A stretch of 64,000 bases of DNA, from NCBI GenBank assembly GCA_018389105.1, contig JACATO010001026.1:248001-312000 (forward strand), in the 5' to 3' direction. The notes under the pieces are model-generated. The model saw only the letters and a program-made list of their open reading frames with translations. It was not told the DNA's origin and searched no databases. Origin of the DNA: Nautilus pompilius (Eukaryota; Mollusca; Cephalopoda; Nautilida; Nautilidae). Positions 23,618-35,366 of the stretch are shown here, in pieces. How positions within the stretch are numbered: the stretch's first letter is position 1; every line of letters begins with the position of its first letter. A program made the translations under genes and the position numbers.

Positions 23618-25796
23618 CAGTAAAAAACCTGCTATGCAACAACCCTACAACTATGACCACTTTTTCACAGAACTGATTTTTTACTATATATCTGTGTACA
23701 TTAGTTATTTTGCAATCTGGACCCCCACTATACAAAATTGCAATGACCCATAAGGCCTCAAATGGCATTTTGTACTTGATATTCTAACCATTTTATAGTT
23801 GGTGGCTGTATAATTATTGATTGCTTTTGTAGTAATATTGCTCTGCATGAAGTTTCTCCATAATAGACAATAAAGTTGAATAAAATATAGTATAAAGTCA
23901 ATTGAAATAGTTCTTTATTGAGTTAAAAATTTAATTAAATAAATTGTCAAACACATTATTTGCCATGTATTAATTGTTAAATGTTACTGAAAGATCACTT
24001 AAAAATATTATTATATATATTATCTAAATAAGCAACTAGCTTGAAGACATGCTTTTGGTCATAATCATTAGGACATATAAAGCCTTTCTGTTTTGTTTCA
24101 ATTTGCATTAGATTTGAGATTTTTCCAAGTGTCACATTGATTCCAAGAATCATGGCTAAGCAACCTAACTTACTCTCAAAGAGAAACTCCATCTTATCAG
24201 TGTTGGTGAAAAAGATCAAAAGTCATGATGACAGATAGCAAAAATGTTCAGCATTGGGAAAGCACAAGTCTGTACAATTTTAAAGAGGAAAGTTGAGTTA
24301 ATGGTTGCAAGTGATGAAAACCAGCCTGAACAGAGAAAAAGAATGAAAATTAATGATCATTTTCAAGAGAATAATTCAATGTTGTGGCATTGGTTTCAAG
24401 AAGGCAAATCTTGAAATATGCCTGTCTCTGGACCACTGCTACAGGAAAAGGCACTCTTCTTTGCTGCAAACTGAGCCATGGAAGATTTCAAGGCATCTAA
24501 TGGATGGGTATCTCCTCAGACAGTGGAAGATTGGAGAAAATCTCTGCCAGAAAAAATATCCATTTGTGATAAAAAGGACATATTTAACATGGATGAAAGT
24601 GGTTTCTTCTTCCATGATCTGCCTGAAAAAACCCTATAAGTGAAAGGTAAAAAAATGTAAAGGTGGAAAAACCTCACTCATGATATCACAGCATCATTTT
24701 ATGTAAACCTGGAAAGCAATATTGAAAAGACTGTTGCTAATGGTAAATCCCTGAAGCCAAGATGCTTCAAGAATTTGGACATACCACAAACCCCAGTATC
24801 CTGTAATTTCAACAGAAAGGCATGGATGATAGGTGAAATTTTTAGTAAATGGATCAATAGGTTTAACCAATTAATGAAAGTCGAGGCATGTTCTTTGGCT
24901 TGACAACTGTCCAGCCCATCCGAGAGATCAGCTGCTCTTTCTCATGTCAAACTTTTATATCTTCCTGCTAATATAATATCCAAACTTTAACCGCTTGATC
25001 AGGATATCATTCATGCAATCAAGATCAACTACAGAAGAAAACTTTTAAGATATGTCCTTAGCAAAGAGGATGTAGGAAGGATCCAAATCCTCAGAAATCA
25101 TTAAATCCATCACCATCTTAGAAGCTTGTCAATGGATTGCAGTATCTAAATTTGTTCTCTACAGTGAAGTGCTTTGCCAAATGCAGAATGACAGATGAAT
25201 ATGTTGATGAGCCTCATGATATTCTCCCAGTTACTTGCCTGCTTGACAAAACTAAAGAATCTTGATTTATAGGCCCCAATGCCACAGTTGAAGATTATCT
25301 AAGCATTGATGAATATGTTGCAAGTCAGATGAATCAGTGAGTTTGAAACAGATCATCAACAAATTCTCCAATAACCAGGAATTCTGTGAAATTGATGCCA
25401 AAGAGGATGAAACCAAAAACAAGTGTAGAGATAACATCTATAATATCAATAAGAGAAGCAATGGACCCTGCAAATCAGCTGAAAGCCTTGTGTTAATAGG
25501 AATGTCAGTGATGCCCTCTCTAACATAAGGCTCTTCAAATGACCATATTTGAGGCTAGTGCTATTCAAAAGAAGCAATCATCAATCGCAATTTTTTTAAA
25601 TATTGTGTGTATATTTATTTGTAATAAATTATATTTTTTCAACAATGCTATTCTAAAATTACATGTGATTTGTTCTTTTTGGGTATTTTTTGGTGGCCTA
25701 CCTTTCCAAGTTAGTCAAACTCAGTGATGCGACCAACTCACTAAAGTGATCAATAAAGCCGGTCCATAGAGTGGTCTCATTAGTGTGGTTTCACTG
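23618..25796 (+). mobile_element. Pogo/Tigger element with CAGTRAAA ends and TA duplication
   Basis: Left end CAGTAAAAAACC and right end, reverse complemented, CAGTGAAACCACAC. TA lies on both sides (23616-23617 and 25797-25798), as expected for pogo elements. The 2179-bp body encodes a broken transposase distinct from the other two pogo copies here. Confidence 0.8.
24170..25320 (+). pseudogene. Broken Tigger-type transposase with the DDD triad still readable
   Basis: LTLKEKLHLISVLVKKIKSH begins the CENP-B-like domain. PLLQEKALFFAAN and FKASNGW mark the second DNA-binding helix set. The DDE domain shows KKDIFNMDESGFFFHDLPEK (first Asp), FNRKAWM with FSKWINRF, WLDNCPAHPRDQ (second Asp), and PLDQDIIHAIKINYRRKLL (third Asp), in different frames. 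The PLDQ signature and DESG motif resemble the Tigger/TIGD side of the family rather than the NMDE-VP type at 4.3 and 11.9 kb. Frameshifts, and a stop (TAA) directly after the first catalytic block at about 24638, destroy the frame. Confidence 0.82.
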
Positions 25797-25799
25797 TAT

Positions 25800-28700
25800 T
25801 TGAGTTCTAAACAAAAAAAAAAATTGTTTCCAAACTGCAAAATTCTGCCTATAAGCAGAAATGAGACATTAACAGCACTTCTAAAGACATTTACCTCTGG
25901 CATTCATTGGTCCATCAAATAATGTTGTTTTAATTTTAGGGTTGAAAGAAGAACAAATTTAATTAAAAATTTTTTTTTGATTTTCATAAAATTTATATAG
26001 ACTTGAAAATAATTTTAGTTTAAATATTAAGCACACACTCACATGCACATGTTTATAATTCAGTTTGTTGTACATACTCCAAGAAATGCCCATCCACCAC
26101 TTAGCCCCAAAAAAGAGCTATCAAAAAATGTTCATTTGTCTGCATTCATATCACCAATAAATGCCCATCACCTTCTAAAGGAGTATTTTAGACATGATGA
26201 TACTTAATCATTGTATTTACAAATAAGTGAAAAAAATCAGATGTTTCAGCTTAACAACAGACTGACTGTGATTTATATTTTGTTTGATAGTGTACCTCAC
26301 TACCTGTAACTACACTGTTTATAGCATTCACAGAATAGTACCTTGTTTCATAACACTGAAAATCACTCATCTTTTGGGTACGTGACTGTCAAATCACTGA
26401 TCACAACATGTGATTTGCAGATACAATAACTGCATCAGATCATTACTTGCTGTGCTTTTACCATATCAGATCTTACTCATGTTGTAACAAACATTTTATC
26501 GTAAAAAAATTAGAATCAAAACTTAGGATACCAAAGATCCAAAGCTACAGAATCAAGTTCATTATTTTTTTTCCCTGTGTATCAATGGCAAAGCAACTAA
26601 AAATAAAATTGCTTCAATGTTTTTCATTCTTTCATTTCATGTAGATCTATGCTGTCAGTAATGTTTGATCAGCAATACTTAGCTTTTCATATATATTAGT
26701 TCCTACAATGCGATGCTAAAAATTACTGTTGCCAAGTGAAAGGTTTAGGCTTTGCCTTCAGTAGCCCCCAAAATCATCCACCCTAATTTGAAGTTTCCTG
26801 GACAACAATTAGAACCAACCAAAACACATATACACATTTACTCACACTCTCTTTTCTTCCTTGTTTCACTCCTATCTATGATTATCTCACTTTCTGTGCA
26901 AGAACTTTAATCAGATATTTCCTTCTGAACAAGATTCTTCATCTTTTAAAACACTTATTTTAGAAAGTATAATTAAAACAGAAAAAGAGTTTTGACAGAG
27001 TTAATCTTGTATAATATACTTATTTACATTAAATGAAAGAAATTAGTCTTTAAAATAAGACAGACTTACATTTTAATCCAAATTAAAGAATGTCTACAAG
27101 TATATAAAAACACCACCAGAAAACTAATAATTTTGTTAATTTAACAGAAGCCCCGAAAAGTTATATACATTAAAATTTTTTTGCCAATTGAAAAATAGGA
27201 CTTCAGGGGCCTGACCTTGTTTTTTATTGCATATAAAATTAAGTTTAATACAAAAGAAATTCATTATGTCCAGGCCTGCTAATCAAGTCAAATATTAACA
27301 ATTCAAATAAAAAATGAATCTATAAAAATTTCTCCCATAGTAAACCAATTATTGTACATTTTGTAATGTCCACCAATTGAGGTCAGATTTTAAGTAGTTT
27401 AATGTTATTGTTTATTATAAAGAGATTTAAATTTTGCAATAAACACTTTAAAAATAGAAAGCATATCCAAAATGAGAAGCATTTAAGTTATTGCTTTAGA
27501 TAGTTTTTCTTATACATATGCAACACAGAACAATTAATCTAGTTTGTATTGTGACATTTGTAGAAAGTCTTCATTAAAAAAATGTGAATTCACAGATTTA
27601 CAAACTTCTTTTAGTTTTCTACATTTCTAATTGTTCCAAGTTTTATTTATACATATTGCTTGAGAGGTTTTTTTTGTCTTGACTGACATTCCACATTCTA
27701 TATCTGTTTGTTTCTAAGCCAGACACAGGTTAAATTTAAAGCTCAATACCAACATATTGCTTTTTATGGCCAATCATAGAAATAAAATAAAAGAATCATG
27801 TCAACCATACTCCATTTCAAATTAATTAAAAAATGTTGTTAATAATCATACTATGAATCTTTGCATAAAGATTTTAAAAAACCTTTGCACTTTTCTAAAT
27901 CTTGTAAAATTTTTTAATATTTGATTGTGGTAATACTGGACGTTTTAGGTGCCTAAGTTAAATTCAGTTTTTATTGCCTAAATGAAATATAACTAACCTT
28001 TTTTAGATAAATTCACCTCTGTTAACAATTGCTGGTCACCTCAAATTTAAACACTGCATACAGCTCATAGTAACATACTCTGCAAGCTATCTACTGAATT
28101 GTTTGTTACCATTTGCTGCACTATTTTTTGATTGTCTACCTTGCTGAAATGCATGTCAAATTCATAACCACCATGTTCCCACTATTTGAAGCCATCTTCT
28201 GTGAGAATATTTTTTTTCTGAAAGTAATATTTCTCTGAAGAAAATGGTAATGTTAAAATATTTAGTCTGTAAATTCTGTACAGAAAGACAATAGAAAAAA
28301 AGACAGGCATACTAATGTCATTTTGGAAATCCTTTTGGAAAAGTATGTGTACCTTCAGGCTAATCTCCAGCAAAATGAAGGAATAATGTATGAAAATGAG
28401 GACCCAGTCATAGTACAATGAGTCAAAGCTATTCCACTGTAAATACCATTGAGGCCAAATGGCAAGTTGAATGATGGATTTTTGACAAAAGTGAAGAAAT
28501 ATTCCTGAATGAATTACTGCCAGTTATTGAGTAATATATATTGCTTGACACCATTATTGTTTTTGATGGGTTGGCATTTTATGCTCATATTGATGAAACT
28601 CAGATGGATATTTATATGCACAAAGTTGTTGCTCTCGCTGGTAATTTTGTTGATCTGATGAATAAAAAAATTCATACCCAGAATTAGGAAAACATTTGGA

Positions 28701-29269
28701 TCAGCGCTGAACAAAATATTCGACGTATATTTCAAACAAAAAATGCACCGTTTCCTTCTTGTTTGCAAGTTTATCTGGTGTCAATGCATCGGATGTGTAA
28801 ACATTTTCTTTTTAAATTGATATATTGTGATCAGATGTTTTTGTTATTGTTAGTTAAATTTCATTTAGGCTCTAAAATGGAAAAAAAAAATTTGAAGGAC
28901 TCAAAACCAAGTTACTTCAATCTTTGTTTACATTAATAATAATTAATGTGATCAGTTAAGCTAGTAGTTGTTAGAGCCACTCCAACGTTTACGTTGGTAA
29001 CTAATTATAACCAAGGGTGGGGACTGTTTCTCAGAATTCCCGACGATGCTGGAAGGAATTTTGAAGCTATAAGTAGTGCAGTTAGCTCACGTATGCATTG
29101 ATAGATAGGAAGAAAACAAAAAAAAAACCTTTTCCATTATCAACGAAAACATGACTAATCACGGAAGCTAAACTAAAAAAAAAAAAGAGGAGCAAAATAG
29201 GAAGTGTCATTTATACAAGACTGCTTGTGCAAGTATATAAAAATATCATCAGGAAATTACTAATGCTCA
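25800..29269. other. Probable CSNK2B intron 1, upstream part
   Basis: AT-rich sequence with no recognised gene. A stretch at 28440-28800 is somewhat coding-like on the minus strand (KLANKKETVHFLFEIYVEYF) but contains stops and matches no family I can name. Confidence 0.45.
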
Positions 29270-29700
29270 TGCAGCAGCGGACATAGAAATCAAACCTCTC
29301 TCTCTCTGTCCTGACTTCGATCAACCACAACGATTCAGATATTGCAAAGAATTTCGACGAAGCCAATAACATATTTATCACGTTTCACTTTAGTTCTAAC
29401 GTTAGGAGCTAGCTTTTGAGGAAAAAACCTGTCTGAATAAATACAAAACCATTTACCTAACAAATTTTCTTTCTCCATGAAATGTACGCGCATGCGCGTC
29501 TGTGAAATAACATTTCTTATTTTGTCGTTTTTTGACAGGTTTTATTTTCTATTATTCTTTGTATATGTAACTTAAAATTTAAATAAAATAGTAACTGAAC
29601 TAAAATTTTTTTAAAGCAGTTAAGTTTCTCTAAAAGTAGTGTCCCCGCCAGGTATTTTATTTCCGGTTTAGTTTTGTCGGCCCTGCTATGGTTTAATGCA
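29270..29700. promoter_or_regulatory. Candidate promoter patch with NRF1-type palindrome, possibly for CSNK2B
   Basis: CpGs, scarce elsewhere in the first 50 kb, cluster here. The 14-bp palindrome ACGCGCATGCGCGT at 29486-29499 contains the NRF1 core GCGCATGCGC, and TTCCGG (an ETS-type site) lies at 29661-29666. A (CT)n run lies near 29296-29308. The patch is upstream of the CSNK2B acceptor at 18171, so it could hold the missing non-coding first exon; NRF1 and ETS sites are typical of TATA-less housekeeping promoters. A plus-strand donor-like GATCAGTAAGTG near 29727 means a divergent transcript is also possible. No TSS can be read from sequence. Confidence 0.4.
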
Positions 29701-30345
29701 GATGCTGTTTTCAAGCTTTTTTTTGCAGATCAGTAAGTGTGTGTAAGATAATTATACTCTTGCGTATTGTTGCATCTTGAATTACTAATTAGTTTGTTTG
29801 TAAACTTTTTAAAGTTTCACGTCAATTATATTACTACTACGAAATAATAATAATAATTGCACAAGTTAGCTAAAATTATTTCATATTAAATTTTAAAAAT
29901 ATATTTATTGTCTTGTATAATCAAGAAAAAATTCAACCGTATTGTGAATGTAATTAATTGGCCTCTCTTCGCAAAACTACACTAAAAAATGATCATACTT
30001 TTTGTGTAATTGAAGTCTTAAATATCTTCAGAAAATGGATTTCATTTGGAGTGAATTTGCTTTCCCCTGAAGCCCTGCGGATACTACAAGTTACTTCCTT
30101 AGCAAAAAGGGCCAGGAACTTTTAAAGACATATTTGTGGGTTGAATCTAAAGTTGTATCAGTACAAACTAAATCTATGAAGGCAAATTTTAATTGTCTGT
30201 ATCAAAAGTTGCATTAGGTGTAAATTTTTTATGGTGTATGAGTCACTCTATTTCACTTCTCTTTGCCTCTTGTGTTGTTTTATTTTCTGTGGCATGTACA
30301 CATCATTTTCATTCATCATATAACCACCGCTTGGTTGTTCCTTAA
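29701..30345. other. Spacer between candidate promoter and hAT element
   Basis: AT-rich sequence with no recognised feature beyond the donor-like site near 29727. Confidence 0.5.
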
Positions 30346-30353
30346 ATCTAGAC

Positions 30354-33300
30354 CAGTGGTTCTCAACCTTTTTTGAGCCATGCCCCACCTAATCACCTCT
30401 AAAATCCTGATGCCCCCATGTGGTGATATATAATTTTTATCATTTAAAAAGTTAACTCCGTTTCAGCTGAAGAAGCTTAAAACGCCAATACCTTGGTTTA
30501 AACAAGCTTCAAAAGAACATGCATCCATGAAAAATGAAATAAACAAAAGACAGTTAAAGTTTTGAGCAAGAAATTACTGAAAAAATTGTAAGAAAAAATA
30601 TTAAGTGGTATTAGATTTTAATGATGATACATATGATAATAAGAGAGAATTCACGGATAATAAAGAGAGAGAAAATTTCTATATTTATGAAAATATTTGT
30701 AGATTGTCTCATACAAAAACAGCAAATAAAAAATTCAAAACATGTAATAGAAAACTGAAATGTACTATGAAGACAAACTAATTTGAATGGAAGCTTATTT
30801 GATCATTTTAATTACTGTACAATAAAGTATAGGTTCCTATCAAATGCAAAATGCCATTTGAACACACCTCAAGAAAAGCGGAATAAAGTTAGTGAGACCC
30901 TTGTGCTTCATGGCCTGCTGCAAAGAGATTTTATATTAGGCACTAATTTAATCAGCTTTAGTCTCAAATTTCCTCGTTTACTGATATCCAGTGAATTTCT
31001 TTTCTTCAGTAGCAAATCATTTACAACGCTTAAGCCACATTCACAGCTAAATATGAAGATGGAATGGTAACAACGGTTTCCTTGCAAAGCTAGTTGAATT
31101 TGGGTAGTAGTTAGTTTCTGTCTCATCACAAAGCCATACCATCGCTCCTTTTATGTTGAATAAAGTTTTAACTGATTCATCATTTTTTTATTTCTGAGAG
31201 TTCTTCTTTCTTGGTACTGCACTGAAAACATCAGATAAATCCACAAGCACTGGCTGCATCACCCCAATAGAAAATTAATCTGTTTCAAAAGAAAATCTTT
31301 CTTTAAATCAGAGGCCAATATTTTCAGATGATCCACAATGACAAGCACAGCAGGCTCAGTCGGCTCACATTTTTTTAGCCAATGAAATTGGTAAAAAATT
31401 TTGTCAGAAATATTTTTTGGCACAACTCGATAAATGAAATAAAGCCAAATATCTTCGCCTTTGCATCAACAAGTGTTTTATTTGTTCCTTGAAGTTATTT
31501 ATTCAACACATTCAGATTTTCGAAAATATCTGCTAAATAACTCAAAAACGCTTTTCCATCAACGGTTAGCAGGTGCTTCATTTCAGGCTTAAAAGCCACT
31601 AAGTTCATCAAACAGTTCCATGAATCTTTTCAAAAATTCCCTTTCGAAAGCCACCGTACCTCAGTGTGAAGTAAAAGTCTCACATAGTCTGAATTGTTAT
31701 CTTCACAAAATTTCTTGAAAAGACGCTCACATTTGGCATTAGTTTTGATAGCATTGATAGATTTCATAACTGATTTCAGTACCTCATTAAGTACAGGAGA
31801 AATATTTTTCGACACTAAGTTCTCTTTATGAATAACACAGTGCACAAGAAGCATCTCCGGATTCTCATCTTTCATCAATTTTAAGCAGCCATTTTTCTTG
31901 CCCATCATAACAGGAGCACCATCAGCTGCACAAGATGTTATGTTTTCCATTGGTATATTATTGATATCTAAGTAGTATTTTAGTTTATTATATATATATA
32001 TATATCAGTGGCGGTAGTGGTGGTATCTAAAGATTTGCAGAATAACATTTCTTCAACAAATTCACCTTTATCAATATATCTTACATAAGTTAGCAATAAG
32101 GCCACACTGCCTCTCACAGTTGATTCATCCATTTGTACTGAGAATTTTCTTGATTTAAGCTTTTCAACAAGTTGTGTTTCAATATCTTCACTCATTTCAT
32201 CTATTCTTCTCCTAACAGTGTCGTTACTGAGTGGCATGACTTTAACATCTTTGTCATCTTTTTCCAGAACTGTTTTAAGAAATGCAGATATTGATGGTTT
32301 AATTAAATCCTCCCCTATAGTATGATTTTTCCCAGATTTAGCAATGAGTAAAGAAATTTCATAACTTGCCTCAAGAGTACACTGATACTAACAGTTTGTG
32401 CAGTGAACAGAGACTTTATTCAAACTTATTCTTTAAAAATTTGAAGTAATTCAAATCTGAATTTACATACGCACTATGTTTCGCCTTCAAATGCGCTTCA
32501 AGACGATCTCGTTTCATTGATTCGTTGGTCAAGCATTGTTGGCATAAGAGACAGAAAGGTGACCTTTCATCATGAGCAGCGGTATGAAACCAAATTTCAA
32601 AAATTCCTCTGAATACTGACGAACTTTCTTTTTGCTTGCACTACTCATTTTATGCATAGGGGCTGTGACTGAAATAAATGAGTAATCTTAAGAAGTGAAA
32701 TGCACTTTCAGAATTTAAGACGTTTAAGTTAACACAAAAATGAAATAAAATAATTAGAACGTTCAAGTAAACACATAAATGAAATGAAGTTAACACATAA
32801 TTAATAAAACAATGCCGATTCGTTTTATACAGCATATAAGGACAGACAGTGCGGTACACCAGATTTTTACGAATGTGTGAGAAATTTGTATCACACACGA
32901 ATGTATTGTCGATAATTGTCTGACAAAAATATGCACACACATACACAATGAATTTGGCAAGACTTGTATTATATTAGCATTTGGACTATTAAGTTTTCAT
33001 CTCTGACATTTTATGTATCTTCTCGTATCATCATAATACTAAACAATCAAATATATTCACGAGCAACCAAAAAAATATGTATCAATTACCTTGCGTGAAA
33101 ACACCAAAACAACTTCTTTGTTTACGAGCTCTGAATTTTCAGAAAATGGAAATGCTCTCCTTTGAGAGAAAATGGAGGAAACAGTTATTATAATGGTAAC
33201 TTAGCAAAAGCCCTTTGAATCGCATTTCTAAATCAAATTCAATAAATAAGGTTCTTCCATGACTTCGTGCACTTTGTGACGTACATGAAGAGCGATGGCA

Positions 33301-33516
33301 CAGTGATTATGTAATAGCTATACAATAAAGACCTTTTTCACTAAAAAAAAATATTTACTCAAAATAGCATCTGAAACATAAACTTTTACCTGATGGAAAA
33401 TCAAAAAAATAAAAATCGAAAATTTGGACCCAGACCTCTTCATTTGTACTCAATTGCCACCCTTAAAAATCAAATTGCCCATTTGTCGGGTGTACGCCCC
33501 ACGTTGAGAACCACTG
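30354..33516 (-). mobile_element. hAT DNA transposon, ZBED5-like type, with exact 8-bp target duplication
   Basis: The ends are CAGTGGTTCTCAAC and its perfect inverse (14 of 14). The flanks are an identical ATCTAGAC at 30346-30353 and 33517-33524, the 8-bp duplication typical of hAT insertion. The 3163-bp body encodes a broken transposase on the minus strand. The exact duplication and ends suggest the insertion is younger than several other elements in the window, although the transposase frame is already disrupted. Confidence 0.95.
30908..32650 (-). pseudogene. Broken hAT transposase (BED finger, RNase-H core, dimerisation domain)
   Basis: The start lies near 32650 (MSSASKKKVRQYSEEFLKFG). 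A one-base frame change leads into PFCLLCQQC...HLKAKH, the BED-type zinc finger. SKRKFS-like KSRKFSVQMDESTVRGSVAL then carries the first catalytic Asp, and CAADGAPVMMGKKNG the second. HCVIHKENLVSK, LLHTEVRWLSKGNF and the acidic region follow. The C-terminal hAT dimerisation segment is CECGLSVVNDLLLKKRNSLD with the following NLRLK. An (AT)n expansion at about 31987-32004 and several frameshifts break the gene. The combination matches the ZBED5/FAM200-like branch of hAT transposases, from which host genes have been domesticated in vertebrates; nothing here suggests domestication. Confidence 0.88.
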
Positions 33517-33524
33517 ATCTAGAC

Positions 33525-35364
33525 ATAATATTTTTAGGAAAATGACAGATTTCTTGATGCTTGAGATTATAAATAGAGAATATATTGCTTTATCAAATTT
33601 TCTAGTTGTCTGATAATGGTCCATGAAGTCAACTTATGTTTGTGCAGGTTTTAGTAGGAGCATCATATTAGCCTTGTGGTTTTCACTATTGGTATAATTG
33701 ATAATTATCAGAAAGGAGAGTTGCTAACTAGATCTTTTTTGGCCATCTGACCTGGCAATTATGTTTTTTGGAGCTCTGATATGAAATGGGTAAATAGATT
33801 TTCCAACATAAAGGCAGAAAGAATTTCTACTTTTTTTTTTTACCTATTTCAGTTTATATACCTGAACAACTAAATAGTAATTGGGAGTAATTCAATTTCA
33901 GAAAAGCTGAAATAGTGACTACAACAATGTTTACCTGCAGTATTAGAAGAAAAATTATAGGACCTTTTTCTTGGATTTTTAAAATTGCTTTATAAATCAT
34001 TGTGCTGCAGTTTCATTCCTTCTCATTACAGTATAAGAACAATTGAGTATATGTATGCATGTGCATTATTTTAAACAAACTAATCTAAAAGAGAAATTAT
34101 GCTTAAAAGATGATTAGCAACTGTTGCTAAATAATTGATAAAAATAATTAATAGTTACTACCCCAGATTGTTCAATTTCACTTCTTCCTTTCAAACAATA
34201 TTTCTCAAAGCAAATATTCTTTTCACTGTATCTCTAAAGATTATACCAGCATCAACTTGCATACTAATGAATTGTATATACTAATATGAATTTGATTGTT
34301 GGTCATTAATTAATTGTTTCATATAAAATGCAGGTGGCTTTAGTCACAACAGAGGCTAACTTTTCAGTATTTTAACAAATTATTTAGTGGATACTGGTTA
34401 ATTAAGGCACTGTATTCAGAAGCTATTCACTTTGTAACATTAAATCAGCACATGTTGATGGCAATTGTTTTTGTTAAGAAACAAATAAACAAAATTGACA
34501 AGACAACCAATAATATGCATACAGTATTTAGACTTTAAAGCACAAGTTAGTCAATCTTGTCAAATTCTTGTTCAGGCTTTTGAGGCCTAAGGTCATTACA
34601 TGTTAGTTGTAGGATATCAGCCTTTGTGACCAAGCAATTCACTTTTTATAGTTAGCGGATATTCACCAGTGACCAAAGCACAAGCCAATCAAGATATGCC
34701 AGCAGAACTCTCCATCACTTGCAACCAGGAAACCCTACTAGAACTCTCTGTTTTAGATGTGGAGAAACCTGTGAAGCCAGCTGGTGAAGAAGTGTAGAAA
34801 GAAAAAAAAGGTTAGAAAGGTATGCCATACCAAGCCAGTCTTGACCAGGATTATAACTTGGCCTCTCAATGTATCATTCCAGTAAATTTGCAGACAAAAG
34901 TTCAATAATTAGAATCTAGTGTTACAATTATTGCTAATAGCTGTAATTATCATTTGCATAAGAAGCAATTATAAATTTGTACACAAAGGAACTGATGAAA
35001 AAACTAATTAATATTAAATAATTAGTTAAAACATAGAAAATAGAAACACAAATAAACCTGTAAATACATTATATTCACAAGTTTAATTTAGCAGAACTAC
35101 GGCTGGAAGGTAAAAGTAGTCATATTGTTGCCCAGATACTCCAGTAAACTGTTGTCACTCAACTGTATTTCTCATTTTGGAAATTGCAGCAACTATTGAC
35201 AAGGTCTGTAGGACATCCCTGAAGTTGTGCATGTTAATCATGTGCTGGATTTCTATTTGAAGCTGTTGAACAAAGCTAAGATTTTGTCAATGAGAGAAAT
35301 GCCAAAGCCTGCACATAGCATGATGTATTGCTGCTTGTGGACTGTACTTTGAATTAGTTTAATA
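33525..35364. other. Intergenic or intronic spacer
   Basis: No gene recognised. A short stretch at 34749-34772 encodes CFRCGETC, reminiscent of a LIM or zinc-knuckle half-site, but a stop follows after four residues. Confidence 0.45.
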
Positions 35365-35366
35365 TA

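Noticed and set aside
23272-26811. Inverted pair GTTGTCCTGGAAACT / AGTTTCCTGGACAAC around the third pogo element
   Set aside because: Only about 15 bases match with one mismatch, the neighbouring bases do not align and no target duplication is seen; chance is likely.
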